This document shows positions 51,401 to 60,478 of a stretch of DNA of 64,000 nucleotides, piece after piece. The notes under the pieces were generated by a model that was not told the DNA's origin, did not search any database, and saw nothing but the letters and a program-made list of their open reading frames with translations. This stretch comes from Microbacterium sp. H1-D42 (GTDB lineage Bacteria; Actinomycetota; Actinomycetes; Actinomycetales; Microbacteriaceae): assembly GCF_022637555.1 (NCBI RefSeq), contig NZ_CP093342.1:372001-436000 (forward strand). Reading direction: 5' to 3'. Position 1 is the stretch's first letter; each line of letters starts with the position of its first letter. The position numbers were made by a program, and so were the translations under genes.

Positions 51401-52717
51401 TCACTGCGATTCGACGCGTGCCAGTCGCTTCCATCCGATCAGCGCGGTGCCGGCGGCGACGACGGCGGCGATCGCGAAGAACAGTGTGATCGGCCAGGTC
51501 GCACCTCCTGCGGTGAGCACGAGCCAGGCGGCGAACGCGGGGGTCGGCCCGGCGATCAGGGCGGCGGTGGGCTCGCGGACCAGCACGACGGCCGACAGGC
51601 GGTGCTGCGGGTCGAACAGGGCAGTGAGGATGGCGCCCTGGGTGGCGTACATGGTGGCGAGGCCGACCGAGATGCCGAGCACCATGGCGAGGATGATGAT
51701 CGCCTCGTTGCCGGTCGCGAACATCGGGAAGACGAGCGCGCCGAAGACCAGGAACACGCCGGAGCCGAAGAGCCAGATGCGGCGTCGGCCGAGGATGTCG
51801 CCCAGGTGGCCGGTGAGCGGGACGATGCCGATCGCGAGCACGGACGAGATCAGGTTCGCCGTGAGGCCGAAGGAGGGCGGGTAGCCCAGCGTGCCGGTGA
51901 GGTACGACAGCAGGTACACCTGCGTGAGGGACGAGAACGCCAGGTACGGCCCGTTGATGCCGATGCCGATGAGGATCTCACGCCACTGCGAGCGGATCGC
52001 GTCCACGATGGGGAAGCGCGCGATGTTGCCCTTGGCGCGGATCGCGCGGAACTCCTCGGTCTCGTGGATGCCGGTGCGGATCCAGAGGCCGACACCGAGG
52101 GTGACCACGCTCATCAGGAACGGCACACGCCAGCCCCAGCTGAAGAGATCCGCCTCGGGCAGCAGCGAGATGAGCGCGAACACGCCGGTGGCGATGACGA
52201 TGCCGCCGAAGACGCCCATTCCGGGGAGCGCGACGCGCAGACCGAACCGCTTGCGGTCACCGGACTCGGCCATCATGACCAGCGAGCCGACGTACTCGGC
52301 TCCGGCGCCCATGCCCTGAAGGATGCGGCACCCGGCCAGCAGCACCGGCGCCCAGAGGCCGATCTGCGCGTAGGTCGGCAGCAGGCCGATCGCGAGGGTC
52401 GACACGCCCATCAGCATCAGCGTCATGACGAGCATCGGCTTGCGGCCGATCCGGTCGCCGAAGTGGCTGAAGAGCACGCCGCCGATCGGGCGACCGAAGT
52501 ATCCGATCGCGAAGGTCAGCAGCGAGTTGATCACCTGGGTGGCGGGGTCGGCACCGGGGAAGAACAGCGGGCCGAACACGAGCGCGGCGGCGAGGCCGAA
52601 CAGGGTGAAGTCGTAGTACTCCACGACGCTGCCGACGATGCCGGCCCAGGCGGTGCGGCGGATATTCCGGGCGCGTTCAGGAGAATCCTCCGTGATAGCG
52701 GGGGCTTCAGTGGACAT
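51401..52717 (-). CDS. MFS transporter, metabolite:H+ symporter (MHS) family
   Basis: 438 residues with 12 membrane helices. IVGSVVEYYDFTLFGLAAALVFGPLFFP is the MHS hallmark (E/W-Y-D-F). YFGRPIGGVLFSHFGDRIGRKPMLVMTLMLMG is the MFS A motif and RILQGMGAGAEYVGSLVMMAE the central motif. Members take up carboxylates, shikimate, proline and similar compounds. AGGAG precedes the ATG. Its promoter region carries a palindrome shared with the fuconate dehydratase/FAH gap at 63.3 kb, so it may import a compound of that pathway. Confidence 0.88.
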   Translation of the reverse strand: MSTEAPAITEDSPERARNIRRTAWAGIVGSVVEYYDFTLFGLAAALVFGPLFFPGADPATQVINSLLTFAIGYFGRPIGGVLFSHFGDRIGRKPMLVMTLMLMGVSTLAIGLLPTYAQIGLWAPVLLAGCRILQGMGAGAEYVGSLVMMAESGDRKRFGLRVALPGMGVFGGIVIATGVFALISLLPEADLFSWGWRVPFLMSVVTLGVGLWIRTGIHETEEFRAIRAKGNIARFPIVDAIRSQWREILIGIGINGPYLAFSSLTQVYLLSYLTGTLGYPPSFGLTANLISSVLAIGIVPLTGHLGDILGRRRIWLFGSGVFLVFGALVFPMFATGNEAIIILAMVLGISVGLATMYATQGAILTALFDPQHRLSAVVLVREPTAALIAGPTPAFAAWLVLTAGGATWPITLFFAIAAVVAAGTALIGWKRLARVESQ

Positions 52718-52807
52718 GGGTCACAACTCCTATGTTTCTGACGGGGACTCTCAAGGGGCACGTCGAAGATCCGCAGGAATCCGCGGGTCGACGGGGGATC
52801 CGTCCAT

Positions 52808-52826
52808 TAGAACATCGGATGTTTAC
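52808..52826. promoter_or_regulatory. Operator-like palindrome upstream of the MHS transporter
   Basis: AACATC-G-GATGTT (52811-52823) is a perfect 6-1-6 inverted repeat inside TAGAACATCGGATGTTTAC. The 12-nt word TCGGATGTTTAC recurs at 63322-63333 in the FAH/fuconate dehydratase gap. Confidence 0.55.
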
Positions 52827-52853
52827 GGATGCCAAATCCGCTCTGTCACGACC

Positions 52854-53915
52854 TCAGAGCTGCGGATCCCAGGCGCCACCGGCCAGGAACTGCTCCATCC
52901 GGGCGCGGTGCGGTGCCAGATCCCAGCCCTGAGCTGCCACCCACTCATCGGAGTAATAGGTCTGCGCGTAGCGGATGCCGCTGTCGCAGATCAGCGTCAC
53001 GACGCTGCCGGTCTGGCCGGCATCCCGCATCCGCCCGATCAGCTCGAATGCGCCGTAGAGGTTGGTGCCGGTGGATCCGCCGGCCAGGTGCAGACTGCGC
53101 TTGCGCAGCAGCCGGATCGCGGCGATCGAGGCGGCATCTGGCACCTGGATCATCTCGTCGATCACGCTCGGCACGAACGAGGGCTCGACACGAGGGCGCC
53201 CGATGCCCTCGATCCGGCTCGGCGCGCCCGTGGCATCCGCTTCGCCCTTCCAGGCGGCGTAGAACGCCGAGCCCTCCGGGTCGACGACGGCGACCTGAGT
53301 GGGGTGGCGGCGGTAGCGCACGTAGCGGCCGAAGGTCGCGCTCGTGCCACCAGTGCCGGCGCCGACGACGATCCAGCGCGGGATCGGATGCCGCTCCTGC
53401 GAGAGCTGGCTGAACACGCTCTCGGCGATGTTGTTGTTGCCGCGCCAGTCGGTCGCGCGCTCGGCGAACGTGAACTGGTCGAGGTAGTGGCCGTTGCATC
53501 CGGCGGCGAGGCTGCGCGCCTCGGGCGAGATGTCCTCGGCGCGGTCGACGAGGTGACAGCTGCCGCCGTAGAACTCGATGAGGTCGATCTTCTCCTGGCT
53601 GGTGGAGCGCGGCACGACGGTGATGAACTTCAGCCCCAGCATCCGCGCGAAGTACGCCTCGGAGACCGCCGTCGACCCGCTCGAGGACTCCACGAGCGTC
53701 GTGCCCTCATCGATCAGACCGTTGACGAGTCCGTACAGGATCAGCGAGCGCGCGAGGCGGTGCTTGAGCGAGCCGGTCGGGTGCACCGACTCGTCCTTCA
53801 GGTACAGGTCGATGCCCCACTCCGCAGGCAGCGGGAAGAGATGCAGGTGCGTGTCGGCCGAGCGGTTGGCATCCGCCTCGAGCACCTGGATGGCGGAACT
53901 GACCCATTCGCTCAT
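52854..53915 (-). CDS. PLP-dependent cysteine synthase-family protein, Cds1-like
   Basis: 353 residues of PLP fold type II. The PLP lysine lies in [37 protein letters not shown] binds the cofactor phosphate region, followed by [23 protein letters not shown]. The sequence fits Cds1, the actinobacterial L-cysteine desulfhydrase group, better than O-acetylserine sulfhydrylases. The start at 53915 lies 6 nt after TACGCT, so it has its own leaderless promoter although it follows gntR by 22 bases. Role: cysteine breakdown to pyruvate, sulfide and ammonia, if the assignment holds. Confidence 0.8.
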   Translation of the reverse strand: MSEWVSSAIQVLEADANRSADTHLHLFPLPAEWGIDLYLKDESVHPTGSLKHRLARSLILYGLVNGLIDEGTTLVESSSGSTAVSEAYFARMLGLKFITVVPRSTSQEKIDLIEFYGGSCHLVDRAEDISPEARSLAAGCNGHYLDQFTFAERATDWRGNNNIAESVFSQLSQERHPIPRWIVVGAGTGGTSATFGRYVRYRRHPTQVAVVDPEGSAFYAAWKGEADATGAPSRIEGIGRPRVEPSFVPSVIDEMIQVPDAASIAAIRLLRKRSLHLAGGSTGTNLYGAFELIGRMRDAGQTGSVVTLICDSGIRYAQTYYSDEWVAAQGWDLAPHRARMEQFLAGGAWDPQL

Positions 53916-53921
53916 GGTTCG

Positions 53922-53927
53922 AGCGTA
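53922..53927 (-). promoter_or_regulatory. -10 box of a leaderless cds1-like transcript
   Basis: The minus strand reads TACGCT, 6 nt (CGAACC), ATG at 53915. Confidence 0.55.
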
Positions 53928-53937
53928 GTCGGCGCTC

Positions 53938-54705
53938 TCACGCGATGCGGATGAGCGCGCCCCGCGAATTCTCGGCATTCAACTGGAACTCGAACCGCGA
54001 GCGGTCGCCGCGGTGGTACGCCACGAAGTACTCGATGGGCCGGCCTGACTCATCGCGGCTCACGCTGCGCAGCCGCAGCAGCGCGGCGCCGGTGCTCACG
54101 CCGAGCAGCTGGGCCTGTTCGTGGGTGGCGACCGTCGCCTCGGCAGAGCGCACGCCGTGGGTGGCGATGACGCCGTGGTCGGCGAGAAGGCGGTACAGCG
54201 ACGAGTCGCGCAGGTCGGCATCGAGAGAGTGGATGCCGATGGCATCGGGCATCCACGTCGTCGACAGCGACCACGTGTCACCGTCGACGTGCCGCAGGCG
54301 CTCCAGCACGATCACCGGATCGCCTTCGCCGAGTTCGAGGGCGGCGGCGACCTCGGCATCCGCCGTGATGCGCTCGTGCCGCAGGACGTCACTGCGCACG
54401 TGCCCGCCGCGGCGCTCCACCTCGTCGTACAGGCCGACCAGGGTGTGCACCAGCGACTCGGGGGTGCGAGGATGCGCGACGAACGTGCCCTTGCCCTTGA
54501 CCCGCTCGATCAGCCCCTCGTGCTCCAACTGGCCGAGCGCCTGCCGTACGACGGTGCGCGAGACGCCGTACTGCTCGCAGAGTCGGTGCTCGCCGGGCAG
54601 CGGATCGCCGGGCTGCAGACCTTCCTGCGCGATGTGGTCGATGATCAGCTGGCGCAGCTGGTCGTACATCGGTGCGGCGGAGTGGCGGTCGATTCCCTCG
54701 ATCAT
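53938..54705 (-). CDS. GntR-family regulator with UTRA domain (HutC subfamily)
   Basis: 255 residues. Winged helix at 1-80: [64 protein letters not shown] read in segments. A UTRA effector domain follows ([66 protein letters not shown] read in segments), which usually binds a sugar phosphate or other small acid. GGAGAA precedes the ATG. It is the third gene of an rbsK-rbsD-gntR operon and probably controls it through the palindromes at 56.2 kb. Confidence 0.88.
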   Translation of the reverse strand: MIEGIDRHSAAPMYDQLRQLIIDHIAQEGLQPGDPLPGEHRLCEQYGVSRTVVRQALGQLEHEGLIERVKGKGTFVAHPRTPESLVHTLVGLYDEVERRGGHVRSDVLRHERITADAEVAAALELGEGDPVIVLERLRHVDGDTWSLSTTWMPDAIGIHSLDADLRDSSLYRLLADHGVIATHGVRSAEATVATHEQAQLLGVSTGAALLRLRSVSRDESGRPIEYFVAYHRGDRSRFEFQLNAENSRGALIRIA

Positions 54706-54733
54706 GGCTGTTCTCCGATGGTGGGGCGGCGAG

Positions 54734-55132
54734 TCAGTACGCCACGCCGGCGTGCAGGATCACGTTGGCGTACGGCGTGAACTCGCCGGAGCGCACGAAG
54801 GCGCGCGCCGACTGCGTCTGCTTCTTGAACTCGACGTGCGGCACGAGTTCGATCTCGATGCCCGGCAGTCGCTCGCGCAGCGCCGCGAGCACGTGCGGGC
54901 TCTGCTCGGCGACCTCGGCCGACACCGTCGCGCCCTCCACCGCCAGCTCGGCGAGCACGGTGTCGAGCACGTCGAAGAACGCCGGAGCGCCAGGGCGGTA
55001 GGCGAGGTCGATGCGCTCGGCGCCGGTGGGGATCGGCAGGCCGGCGTCGGTCACGACGATGAGGTCGGTGTGGCCGGTCTCGCTGATGACGCGCGAGAGT
55101 GCGGGGTTGATCGTGGTGTTCGTCTTGCGCAT
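54734..55132 (-). CDS. rbsD: D-ribose pyranase
   Basis: 132 residues of the RbsD/FucU family. INPALSRVISETGHTDLIVVTDAGLPIPTGAERIDLAY (catalytic His20) is characteristic. The C-terminal FKKQTQSARAFVRSGEFTPYANVILHAGV matches RbsD more than FucU. It interconverts pyran and furan (and anomeric) forms of ribose or a similar sugar. It lies 9 bases after rbsK on the same strand. Confidence 0.9.
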   Translation of the reverse strand: MRKTNTTINPALSRVISETGHTDLIVVTDAGLPIPTGAERIDLAYRPGAPAFFDVLDTVLAELAVEGATVSAEVAEQSPHVLAALRERLPGIEIELVPHVEFKKQTQSARAFVRSGEFTPYANVILHAGVAY

Positions 55133-55141
55133 GTTCGTCTC

Positions 55142-56149
55142 TCAGCTCTCTGACACTGGTACGGGACTCTCGGATGCGGGGTTCTCGGATGCCCGCGGGT
55201 GGCGCGCTGCGCCGGTGGAGGCCAGCAGGGCATCCACCTCGTCTCGACTCGGCAGGCTGGGGGATGCGCCCTGGCGGGTGACGGCGATCGCTCCGGCGGC
55301 GCTGGCGAGCCGGGTGGCATCGGTCAGCGACCAGCCCTCGGCCAGTGCCGCGCCCAGGTAGCCGGCGTAGGCGTCGCCCGCCGCTGTCGTGTCGACCGGC
55401 TCGACGGGGATCGGATCGATGAAGGTCGTGCCGTCCGGGGTGACCACGCAGGATCCCTTCTCCGCCATCGTGATCACGGCGGCGCCGGCGCCCTGCTCGA
55501 GGAACCAGCGGCCGGCGCGTTCGGCGGAGGACGCGTCAGTGACCTCGATGCCGCTGATCAGCGTCGCCTCGGTCTCGTTCGGGGTGACGATGTCGATGTT
55601 CGCCCAGACGGCGGCATCCAGGGTCGCGGCCGGGGCCGGGTCGAGTACGACGGTCATGCCGTGCTCGCGGGCGCGGGACGTGATGTGCAGGGTCAGGGCT
55701 GCCGGTGTCTCGAGCTGGGTGAGCAGCACTGACGTCGTGGGTGCGAGCGTTGCGAGTGCGGCGTCGACCTGCTCGGGGCTGAGGTGCGCGTTGGCCAGCG
55801 GCACCATGACGATGTCATTCTGCGCGGAGGCGTCGACGCGGATGTGGGCGATGCCGGTCGGGCCCGGCACGGTGCGCAGATGTGTGAGGTCGATGCCGGC
55901 GCCGCTCAGTCCGTCGACGACGAGGTCGTGGAACAGGTCGTCGCCGACGCAGCCGACGAAGCTCGTTCTGGCTCCGGCGAGCCCGGCGGCGACCGCCTGG
56001 TTCGCTCCCTTGCCGCCCAGCAGCAGGGTGAACTCGTCGCCGAGGATCGTCTCGCCCCGCGCCGGCAGGCGCTGCGAGAAGGTGGTCACGTCGGCGGTCA
56101 CGCTGCCGACGATCACGACGCCGGTGCGGCTGGACTGGTCGCTGGTCAT
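55142..56149 (-). CDS. rbsK: Ribokinase (PfkB family)
   Basis: 335 residues. PfkB signature regions: LLLGGKGANQAVAAGLAG near residue 45 and the C-terminal PVDTTAAGDAYAGYLGAALAEG with the catalytic Asp. VVIVGSVTADVT at the start and VTPNETEATLISGIEV are typical of ribokinases. It phosphorylates ribose or a related sugar at C5. GGGAGA precedes the ATG. It leads the rbsK-rbsD-gntR operon, divergent from the transaldolase gene. Confidence 0.88.
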   Translation of the reverse strand: MTSDQSSRTGVVIVGSVTADVTTFSQRLPARGETILGDEFTLLLGGKGANQAVAAGLAGARTSFVGCVGDDLFHDLVVDGLSGAGIDLTHLRTVPGPTGIAHIRVDASAQNDIVMVPLANAHLSPEQVDAALATLAPTTSVLLTQLETPAALTLHITSRAREHGMTVVLDPAPAATLDAAVWANIDIVTPNETEATLISGIEVTDASSAERAGRWFLEQGAGAAVITMAEKGSCVVTPDGTTFIDPIPVEPVDTTAAGDAYAGYLGAALAEGWSLTDATRLASAAGAIAVTRQGASPSLPSRDEVDALLASTGAARHPRASENPASESPVPVSES

Positions 56150-56210
56150 GTTCTCCCGATCGTCTTCGACGCGGCATCCTCTTTGACACGCTCTTTGACA
56201 TGGACGGATG

Positions 56211-56251
56211 CTGTCATTACATTAGCCGCATCCCCACCTGTAACGACAGGT
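56211..56251. promoter_or_regulatory. Inverted operator pair between rbsK and the transaldolase gene
   Basis: CTGTCATTACA (56211-56221) and TGTAACGACAG (56239-56249) are inverted copies with one mismatch. The second is also part of ACCTGT-AACG-ACAGGT (56236-56251), a perfect 6-4-6 palindrome. The core TGTAAYGACA is shared with the eda promoter. Confidence 0.6.
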
Positions 56252-56272
56252 TGGCGTGTGTGAGGAGACCGG

Positions 56273-56929
56273 ATGACCGCGCCGCGGCTGTATGTGGACA
56301 GTGCTGACATCGATCGGGTCGGGCGACTGCTCGCATCCGGCGTGGTGCACGGCGTCACGACGAACCCGACCATCCTCGAGCGCGGCGGTCGCACCGCCGC
56401 CGGGATCCCTGCGCTCTACGAGCGCTGGGTCGAGGAGGGTGCGCGTGAGGTGTTCTTCCAGACCTGGGGCGGCGATCGCGACGCGTTCCTGCGCAACGCT
56501 GACGGGCTGCTGTCGCTGGGTGACCGCGTCGCCGTGAAGGTGCCGGCCACCGCGGAGGGCTTCGCGGCAGCATCCGCTCTCGTGCGCGACGGCGCCTCGG
56601 TGCTCGTCACGGCGGTCTACTCGGTCGCACAGGCGCTCGCCTGCGCGAGCATCGGCGTGCGGTACATCGCGCCGTACCTCGGACGGATGCGCGATGCCGG
56701 TCTCGACGGCGATGCCCTGATCGCCCAGATGCAGGCGGTGTGCGAGGGCAGTGACACGAACGTGCTCGCAGCCAGCCTGCGCTCGCCCGATGACATCGTC
56801 GGCCTGCGGCTAGCCGGAGTGCCTTACTTCACAGCAGCGCCCGATGTGCTCGACGCGACGCTGTTCGACGCGGTGAGCGACAGCTCTGCCGCCGAGTTCG
56901 ACGCGGCCATGGGGCGCCTCGACGCCTGA
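56273..56929 (+). CDS. Transaldolase/fructose-6-phosphate aldolase family protein
   Basis: 218 residues, the short (subfamily 3A/FSA-like) transaldolase form. LYVDSADIDRVGRLLASGVVHGVTTNPTIL is the N-terminal signature. The Schiff-base lysine is K89 in GDRVAVKVPAT, followed by TAVYSVAQALACASIGVRYIAPYLGRM and VLAASLRSPDDI. It probably splits or transfers a dihydroxyacetone unit in sugar phosphate metabolism. GAGGAG precedes the ATG. Divergent from rbsK with a shared operator region. Confidence 0.88.
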   Translation: MTAPRLYVDSADIDRVGRLLASGVVHGVTTNPTILERGGRTAAGIPALYERWVEEGAREVFFQTWGGDRDAFLRNADGLLSLGDRVAVKVPATAEGFAAASALVRDGASVLVTAVYSVAQALACASIGVRYIAPYLGRMRDAGLDGDALIAQMQAVCEGSDTNVLAASLRSPDDIVGLRLAGVPYFTAAPDVLDATLFDAVSDSSAAEFDAAMGRLDA

Positions 56930-57027
56930 CGGCGCTCGGCCGCCTTCAGGCGCCGAGGCCGTCCGTCAGGCGGCCACCGCTTGCTCGCACCTGAGCGAGT
57001 GGCGGGTGGAGTTCCAGGTGTGCGCCG

Positions 57028-57723
57028 CTAAGCCTGGGTCGCAATACCCTGGGTCGCCTGGCGCAGCCAGCGCTCGACGCCGGCGACATGTGCGGTCGCG
57101 AGCGATGACGCAAGTCCCGAGTCGTGCTGGGCGATGGCCTCGGCGATCGCCTGGTGCTCCGACAGGGTCCGCGCGACGGCGCCCTGCTCGGTGAGACCGC
57201 GCCACACGCGCGCACGGATCGTCTGGCTGCTGAGCCCGTCGATGAGGCTCGCGAGATAGCCGTTGCCCGCCAGACGCGCCACCTCGCGGTGGAAGCGGAT
57301 GTCGTGCTCGACCAGGTCGTCGATGCTGACAGTGCCCTGGTCGACCGAGCCGATCTCATCGAGCAGCACCTGGGCCGCGTCGGGGGTGGCATTGCCCGCC
57401 GCGAGACCGGTGGCCTGTGATTCCAGCATCCGACGCACCGCGAAGAGCTCGAGGAGCGAGTCATCGTCGTGCATGTCGACGACGAAGCTGATCGCCTCCA
57501 GCAGCAGGTGCGGCTCGAGACTGGTCACATAGGTGCCGTCACCGCGGCGCACGTCGAGCACGCGGATCACCTCGAGCGCCTTCACCGCCTCGCGCATCGA
57601 GTTGCGGGAGAGGCCGAGACGCTCGGCGAGCTCTTTCTCGGGGGGAAGCCGGTCGCCCGGGTTCAATTCGCCCGACACGATCATCGCTTTGATCTTCTCG
57701 ATCGCATCGTCAGTGACAGCCAT
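57028..57723 (-). CDS. GntR-family regulator, FadR subfamily (candidate fucose-pathway regulator)
   Basis: 231 residues. Winged helix (VSGELNPGDRLPPEKELAERLGLSRNSMREAVKALEVIRV, then DVRRGDGTYVTS) followed by a FCD domain with VRRMLESQATGLAAG and VEHDIRFHREVARLAGN (D-x3-H ligand/metal residues). It starts at 57723, divergent from the lactonase gene with 68 bases between. TCGGATGT at 57745-57752 resembles the shared site of the MHS and fuconate dehydratase promoters, so it is the best candidate regulator of the fucose-type cluster. Confidence 0.86.
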   Translation of the reverse strand: MAVTDDAIEKIKAMIVSGELNPGDRLPPEKELAERLGLSRNSMREAVKALEVIRVLDVRRGDGTYVTSLEPHLLLEAISFVVDMHDDDSLLELFAVRRMLESQATGLAAGNATPDAAQVLLDEIGSVDQGTVSIDDLVEHDIRFHREVARLAGNGYLASLIDGLSSQTIRARVWRGLTEQGAVARTLSEHQAIAEAIAQHDSGLASSLATAHVAGVERWLRQATQGIATQA

Positions 57724-57791
57724 GGCGCCATCTTCGCACAGTGGTCGGATGTCTGGGCCTGGTTCATGCCGAAATGCGGCAGGATGGGCGC

Positions 57792-58670
57792 ATGCGCGTC
57801 GTCGATTCACATCTGCACCTATGGGACCCCGCTGTCCTCACCTACGACTGGCTCGAAGGGGCACTCGACGCAGCCTTCACCGAGATAGAGCTCATCGAGG
57901 ATCAGATCCAGGATGCTGAAGAGGAGGTCGCGATCTTCGTGCAGGCGGGGACCGTCGCGGGTGACTATCTGGCTGAGGTGCGCTGGGTCGACTCGATCGC
58001 TCTCTCCACCGGCGTCGTCGCGATCGTCGCCGGCGCCCGACTCGACAGCGGCGCCGAGATCGAAGAGCACCTCGAGGCGCTCGCCGAGCACGAGCGCGTG
58101 GTCGGGGTGCGCCACCTGCTGCAGGGCGAGGCGGACGGCTTCGCCCGCACGGCGGAGTTCACCGCAGGCGCCCGCGCCGTGGCATCCCGCGGCTGGACCT
58201 TCGACGCCTGCGTCAGCGCACGGCAGATCCCCGACGTCACAGCGCTCGCCGCGGCCGTCCCCGACCTGCGGATCGTGCTCGACCACCTAGGCAAGCCGGC
58301 CGTCGGCACGGACGACGCCCCGCTGCGCCCGAGTGCGGAGTGGCTGCGCGACATCGCCGATCTCGCGCAGCACCCGCAGGTGCACGTCAAGCTCTCCGGC
58401 CTGCCCGCCGAGGCGGGCGGGCACTGGGACGCCGACCAGGTGCGGCCGTTCCTCGATGCGGTGCTGACGGCGTTCGGCGAGGATCGGGTGATGTGGGGGA
58501 GCGACTGGCCCGTGTCGGCCATCGACTTCACCGCCCCCGACGGAGGCGCCTTCATCGAGGGCGGCCGCGACGACTGGTGCCGCACGGTGGCCGACTGGGC
58601 CGCGGATCGCGGACTCGACGTCGACAAGGTCCTCTGGTCGAACGCGCTGGCCTTCTACGGCATCCGCTGA
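57792..58670 (+). CDS. Amidohydrolase-family lactonase, L-fuconolactonase-like
   Basis: 292-residue TIM-barrel amidohydrolase (amidohydrolase_2). RVVDSHLHLWDPAVLTYDWL carries the first HxH metal motif. VGVRHLLQGEADGFA, IVLDHLGKPAVG and DRVMWGSDWPVSAID (final Asp) complete the pattern of L-fucono-1,5-lactonases and other sugar lactonases. A CAGGAT box lies 6 nt before the ATG. The sulfatase start overlaps its stop (TGATG). With the downstream fuconate dehydratase, hydrolysis of L-fuconolactone to L-fuconate is the likely reaction. Confidence 0.85.
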   Translation: MRVVDSHLHLWDPAVLTYDWLEGALDAAFTEIELIEDQIQDAEEEVAIFVQAGTVAGDYLAEVRWVDSIALSTGVVAIVAGARLDSGAEIEEHLEALAEHERVVGVRHLLQGEADGFARTAEFTAGARAVASRGWTFDACVSARQIPDVTALAAAVPDLRIVLDHLGKPAVGTDDAPLRPSAEWLRDIADLAQHPQVHVKLSGLPAEAGGHWDADQVRPFLDAVLTAFGEDRVMWGSDWPVSAIDFTAPDGGAFIEGGRDDWCRTVADWAADRGLDVDKVLWSNALAFYGIR

Positions 58671-60241
58671 TGAGCACGCCGACGTCGTCTCCGGTGCCGT
58701 CCTCGCAGGCCGGTCGCCCGAATGTCGTGCTGATCTGCGTCGACCAGTGGCGCGGGGACTGTCTGTCGGCAGACGGGCATCCGATCGTCCGCACGCCCTA
58801 CCTCGACGCGCTCGCCGCGCGCGGGGTGCGCTTCCGCAACGCCTACTCGGCGACCCCCACGTGCGTGCCGGCGCGGATGGCGCTGCTGACAGGGCTGTCG
58901 CAGGAGCGGCATCGCCGCGTCGGCTACCAGGACGGCGTCGACTTCGACATCGCCGAGACGCTGCCGCGCTCGCTCGCCGAGGACGGCTACCAGACGCAGG
59001 CGATCGGCAAGATGCACTACTCGCCCGAGCGGATCCGGATCGGCTTCGACGACGTGATCCTGCACGACGGGTACCTGCACCATTCGCGGTGGCGCGAGCG
59101 CGACCCGCGGTTCTACGACGACTACCTGACCTGGCTGCGCGCGCAGGCCGGCTCCAGCGCCGTCGATGACTATCTGGAGAACGGCATCAACTGCAACTCG
59201 GTGGTGGCGCGTCCGTGGGACAAGCCAGAACGACTGCATCCGACGAACTGGGTCGTGACCGAGGCGGAGAACTGGCTGTACCGGCGCGATCCCACCCGGC
59301 CCTTCTTCCTCTATCTGTCGTTCCACCGTCCGCACGCGCCGTATGACCCGCCTGCGTGGGCTTTCGAGCAGTATCTCGACGCGCCGTTCGAAGAACCGCC
59401 GGTCGGCGACTGGGTGGGCGAGTTCGCGCACCTGCGCAACGACGCCCTTCCGGATGCCAATGTCGCGCGCTACGACGCGCGCACCTCGCACCGGGCGCGC
59501 GCGGGCTACTACGGACACATCAGCCACATCGACGCGCAGATCAACCGCTTCCTCGAGATCCTGGCGGAGTTCGGCGTCGCTGATGACACGTACATCCTGT
59601 TCACCTCGGATCACGGCGACATGCTCGGCGATCACGACATGTGGCGCAAGGGGTACCCGTACGAGGGATCGGCGCGCGTGCCGATGATCCTCGCAGGCCC
59701 CACGATCGCGCCTGGACAGGTGAGCGACGACATCGTCGAACTGCGCGACGTGATGCCGACGCTGCTCGGCTGCGCCGACGTGGCCGCGCCCGATCTCGAT
59801 GGGCGCGATCTGCGGGCGACGGTCGGCGTGCGCGAGCCGGAGGCGTGGACCGGCGTGCCGCCGGCACCTGGTGTGGCGGGGACGGCTACGGCCGCGGCGT
59901 CGGCGTCGGATGCTGGGCGCGGGCTCTCCCCGGACGAGCCGCACCTGCACGGCGAGCACGTCATCCTCGGGCAGTCGATGCAGTGGATCCGGGCCGGTCG
60001 CTGGAAGTACGTCTGGCTGTCAGCATCCGGTCGGGAGCAGCTCTTCGATCTCGTCTCCGACCCCGGCGAACTGCGCAACCGCGTGCATGACGACGCGGCA
60101 TCCGAGGCGCTGCGCGCTTGCCGTGACCGCCTCATCGCCGACCTGCGCGGCCGGCCAGAGGGCTTCGTCGACGGCGACGCTCTGGTGCCCGGCCGTCCCG
60201 TGCAGGCGCTGCTCCCCGAGCAGCACGTCTCGCGCGCCTGA
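58670..60241 (+). CDS. Type I sulfatase (alkaline phosphatase fold)
   Basis: 523 residues. The formylglycine motif CVPAR (Cys65) lies in ATPTCVPARMALLTG. Metal residues are in NVVLICVDQWRGD (first Asp) and ILFTSDHGDMLGDHDM. HRPHAP and KYVWLSASGREQLFDL are also typical of S1 sulfatases. There is no signal peptide, so it acts in the cytoplasm, presumably on an imported small sulfated sugar. A formylglycine-generating enzyme is needed but not in the window. It is translationally coupled to the lactonase (TGATG). An Ala/Gly-rich insertion near residue 400 is probably a loop. Confidence 0.9.
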   Translation: MSTPTSSPVPSSQAGRPNVVLICVDQWRGDCLSADGHPIVRTPYLDALAARGVRFRNAYSATPTCVPARMALLTGLSQERHRRVGYQDGVDFDIAETLPRSLAEDGYQTQAIGKMHYSPERIRIGFDDVILHDGYLHHSRWRERDPRFYDDYLTWLRAQAGSSAVDDYLENGINCNSVVARPWDKPERLHPTNWVVTEAENWLYRRDPTRPFFLYLSFHRPHAPYDPPAWAFEQYLDAPFEEPPVGDWVGEFAHLRNDALPDANVARYDARTSHRARAGYYGHISHIDAQINRFLEILAEFGVADDTYILFTSDHGDMLGDHDMWRKGYPYEGSARVPMILAGPTIAPGQVSDDIVELRDVMPTLLGCADVAAPDLDGRDLRATVGVREPEAWTGVPPAPGVAGTATAAASASDAGRGLSPDEPHLHGEHVILGQSMQWIRAGRWKYVWLSASGREQLFDLVSDPGELRNRVHDDAASEALRACRDRLIADLRGRPEGFVDGDALVPGRPVQALLPEQHVSRA

Positions 60242-60373
60242 CCCGGCTGGGTGGCTCGCCTCCGGCATCCACCGCCTGCCCCGCGGCCGCCCGGCTCGGG
60301 GCTCCGCCGTGCCCGGCGACGACTGCCGGTCGTCTTACCCACCACAGTGTCATCCGTACGGACAGCTGCTCCG

Positions 60374-60464
60374 GTCGCAAATTCTCCGGCCTGAGCCGAC
60401 GACAGGCGGGAGAAATTGCGACCGCAATGGCGTGGGTGGACTCGCATGCGGGAGAAATTGCGAC
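60374..60464 (+). repeat. Composite REP-like repeat, copy C, downstream of the DUF559 gene
   Basis: Left arm (60374-60389) has two changes from the consensus; complementary arm CGGGAGAAATTGCGAC at 60407-60422, and the same arm again at 60449-60464. Spacings are 17 and 26 nt as in other copies, and the loop ends CCTG/CAGG also pair. The last arm ends 14 bases before the DUF559 stop codon. Confidence 0.87.
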
Positions 60465-60478
60465 CGGAGCGTCGGATG

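Noticed and set aside
57035..57060. GGTCGCAAT followed by GGTCGC near the end of the FadR gene
   Set aside because: It lies in coding DNA (last codons of the regulator), with no complementary arm, so it is not a member of the repeat family.
58670..60241. Reading the sulfatase as a phosphonate hydrolase or choline sulfatase specifically
   Set aside because: The CxPxR motif supports a type I sulfatase, but nothing in the sequence that I can read fixes the substrate. The fucose link rests on gene context only.
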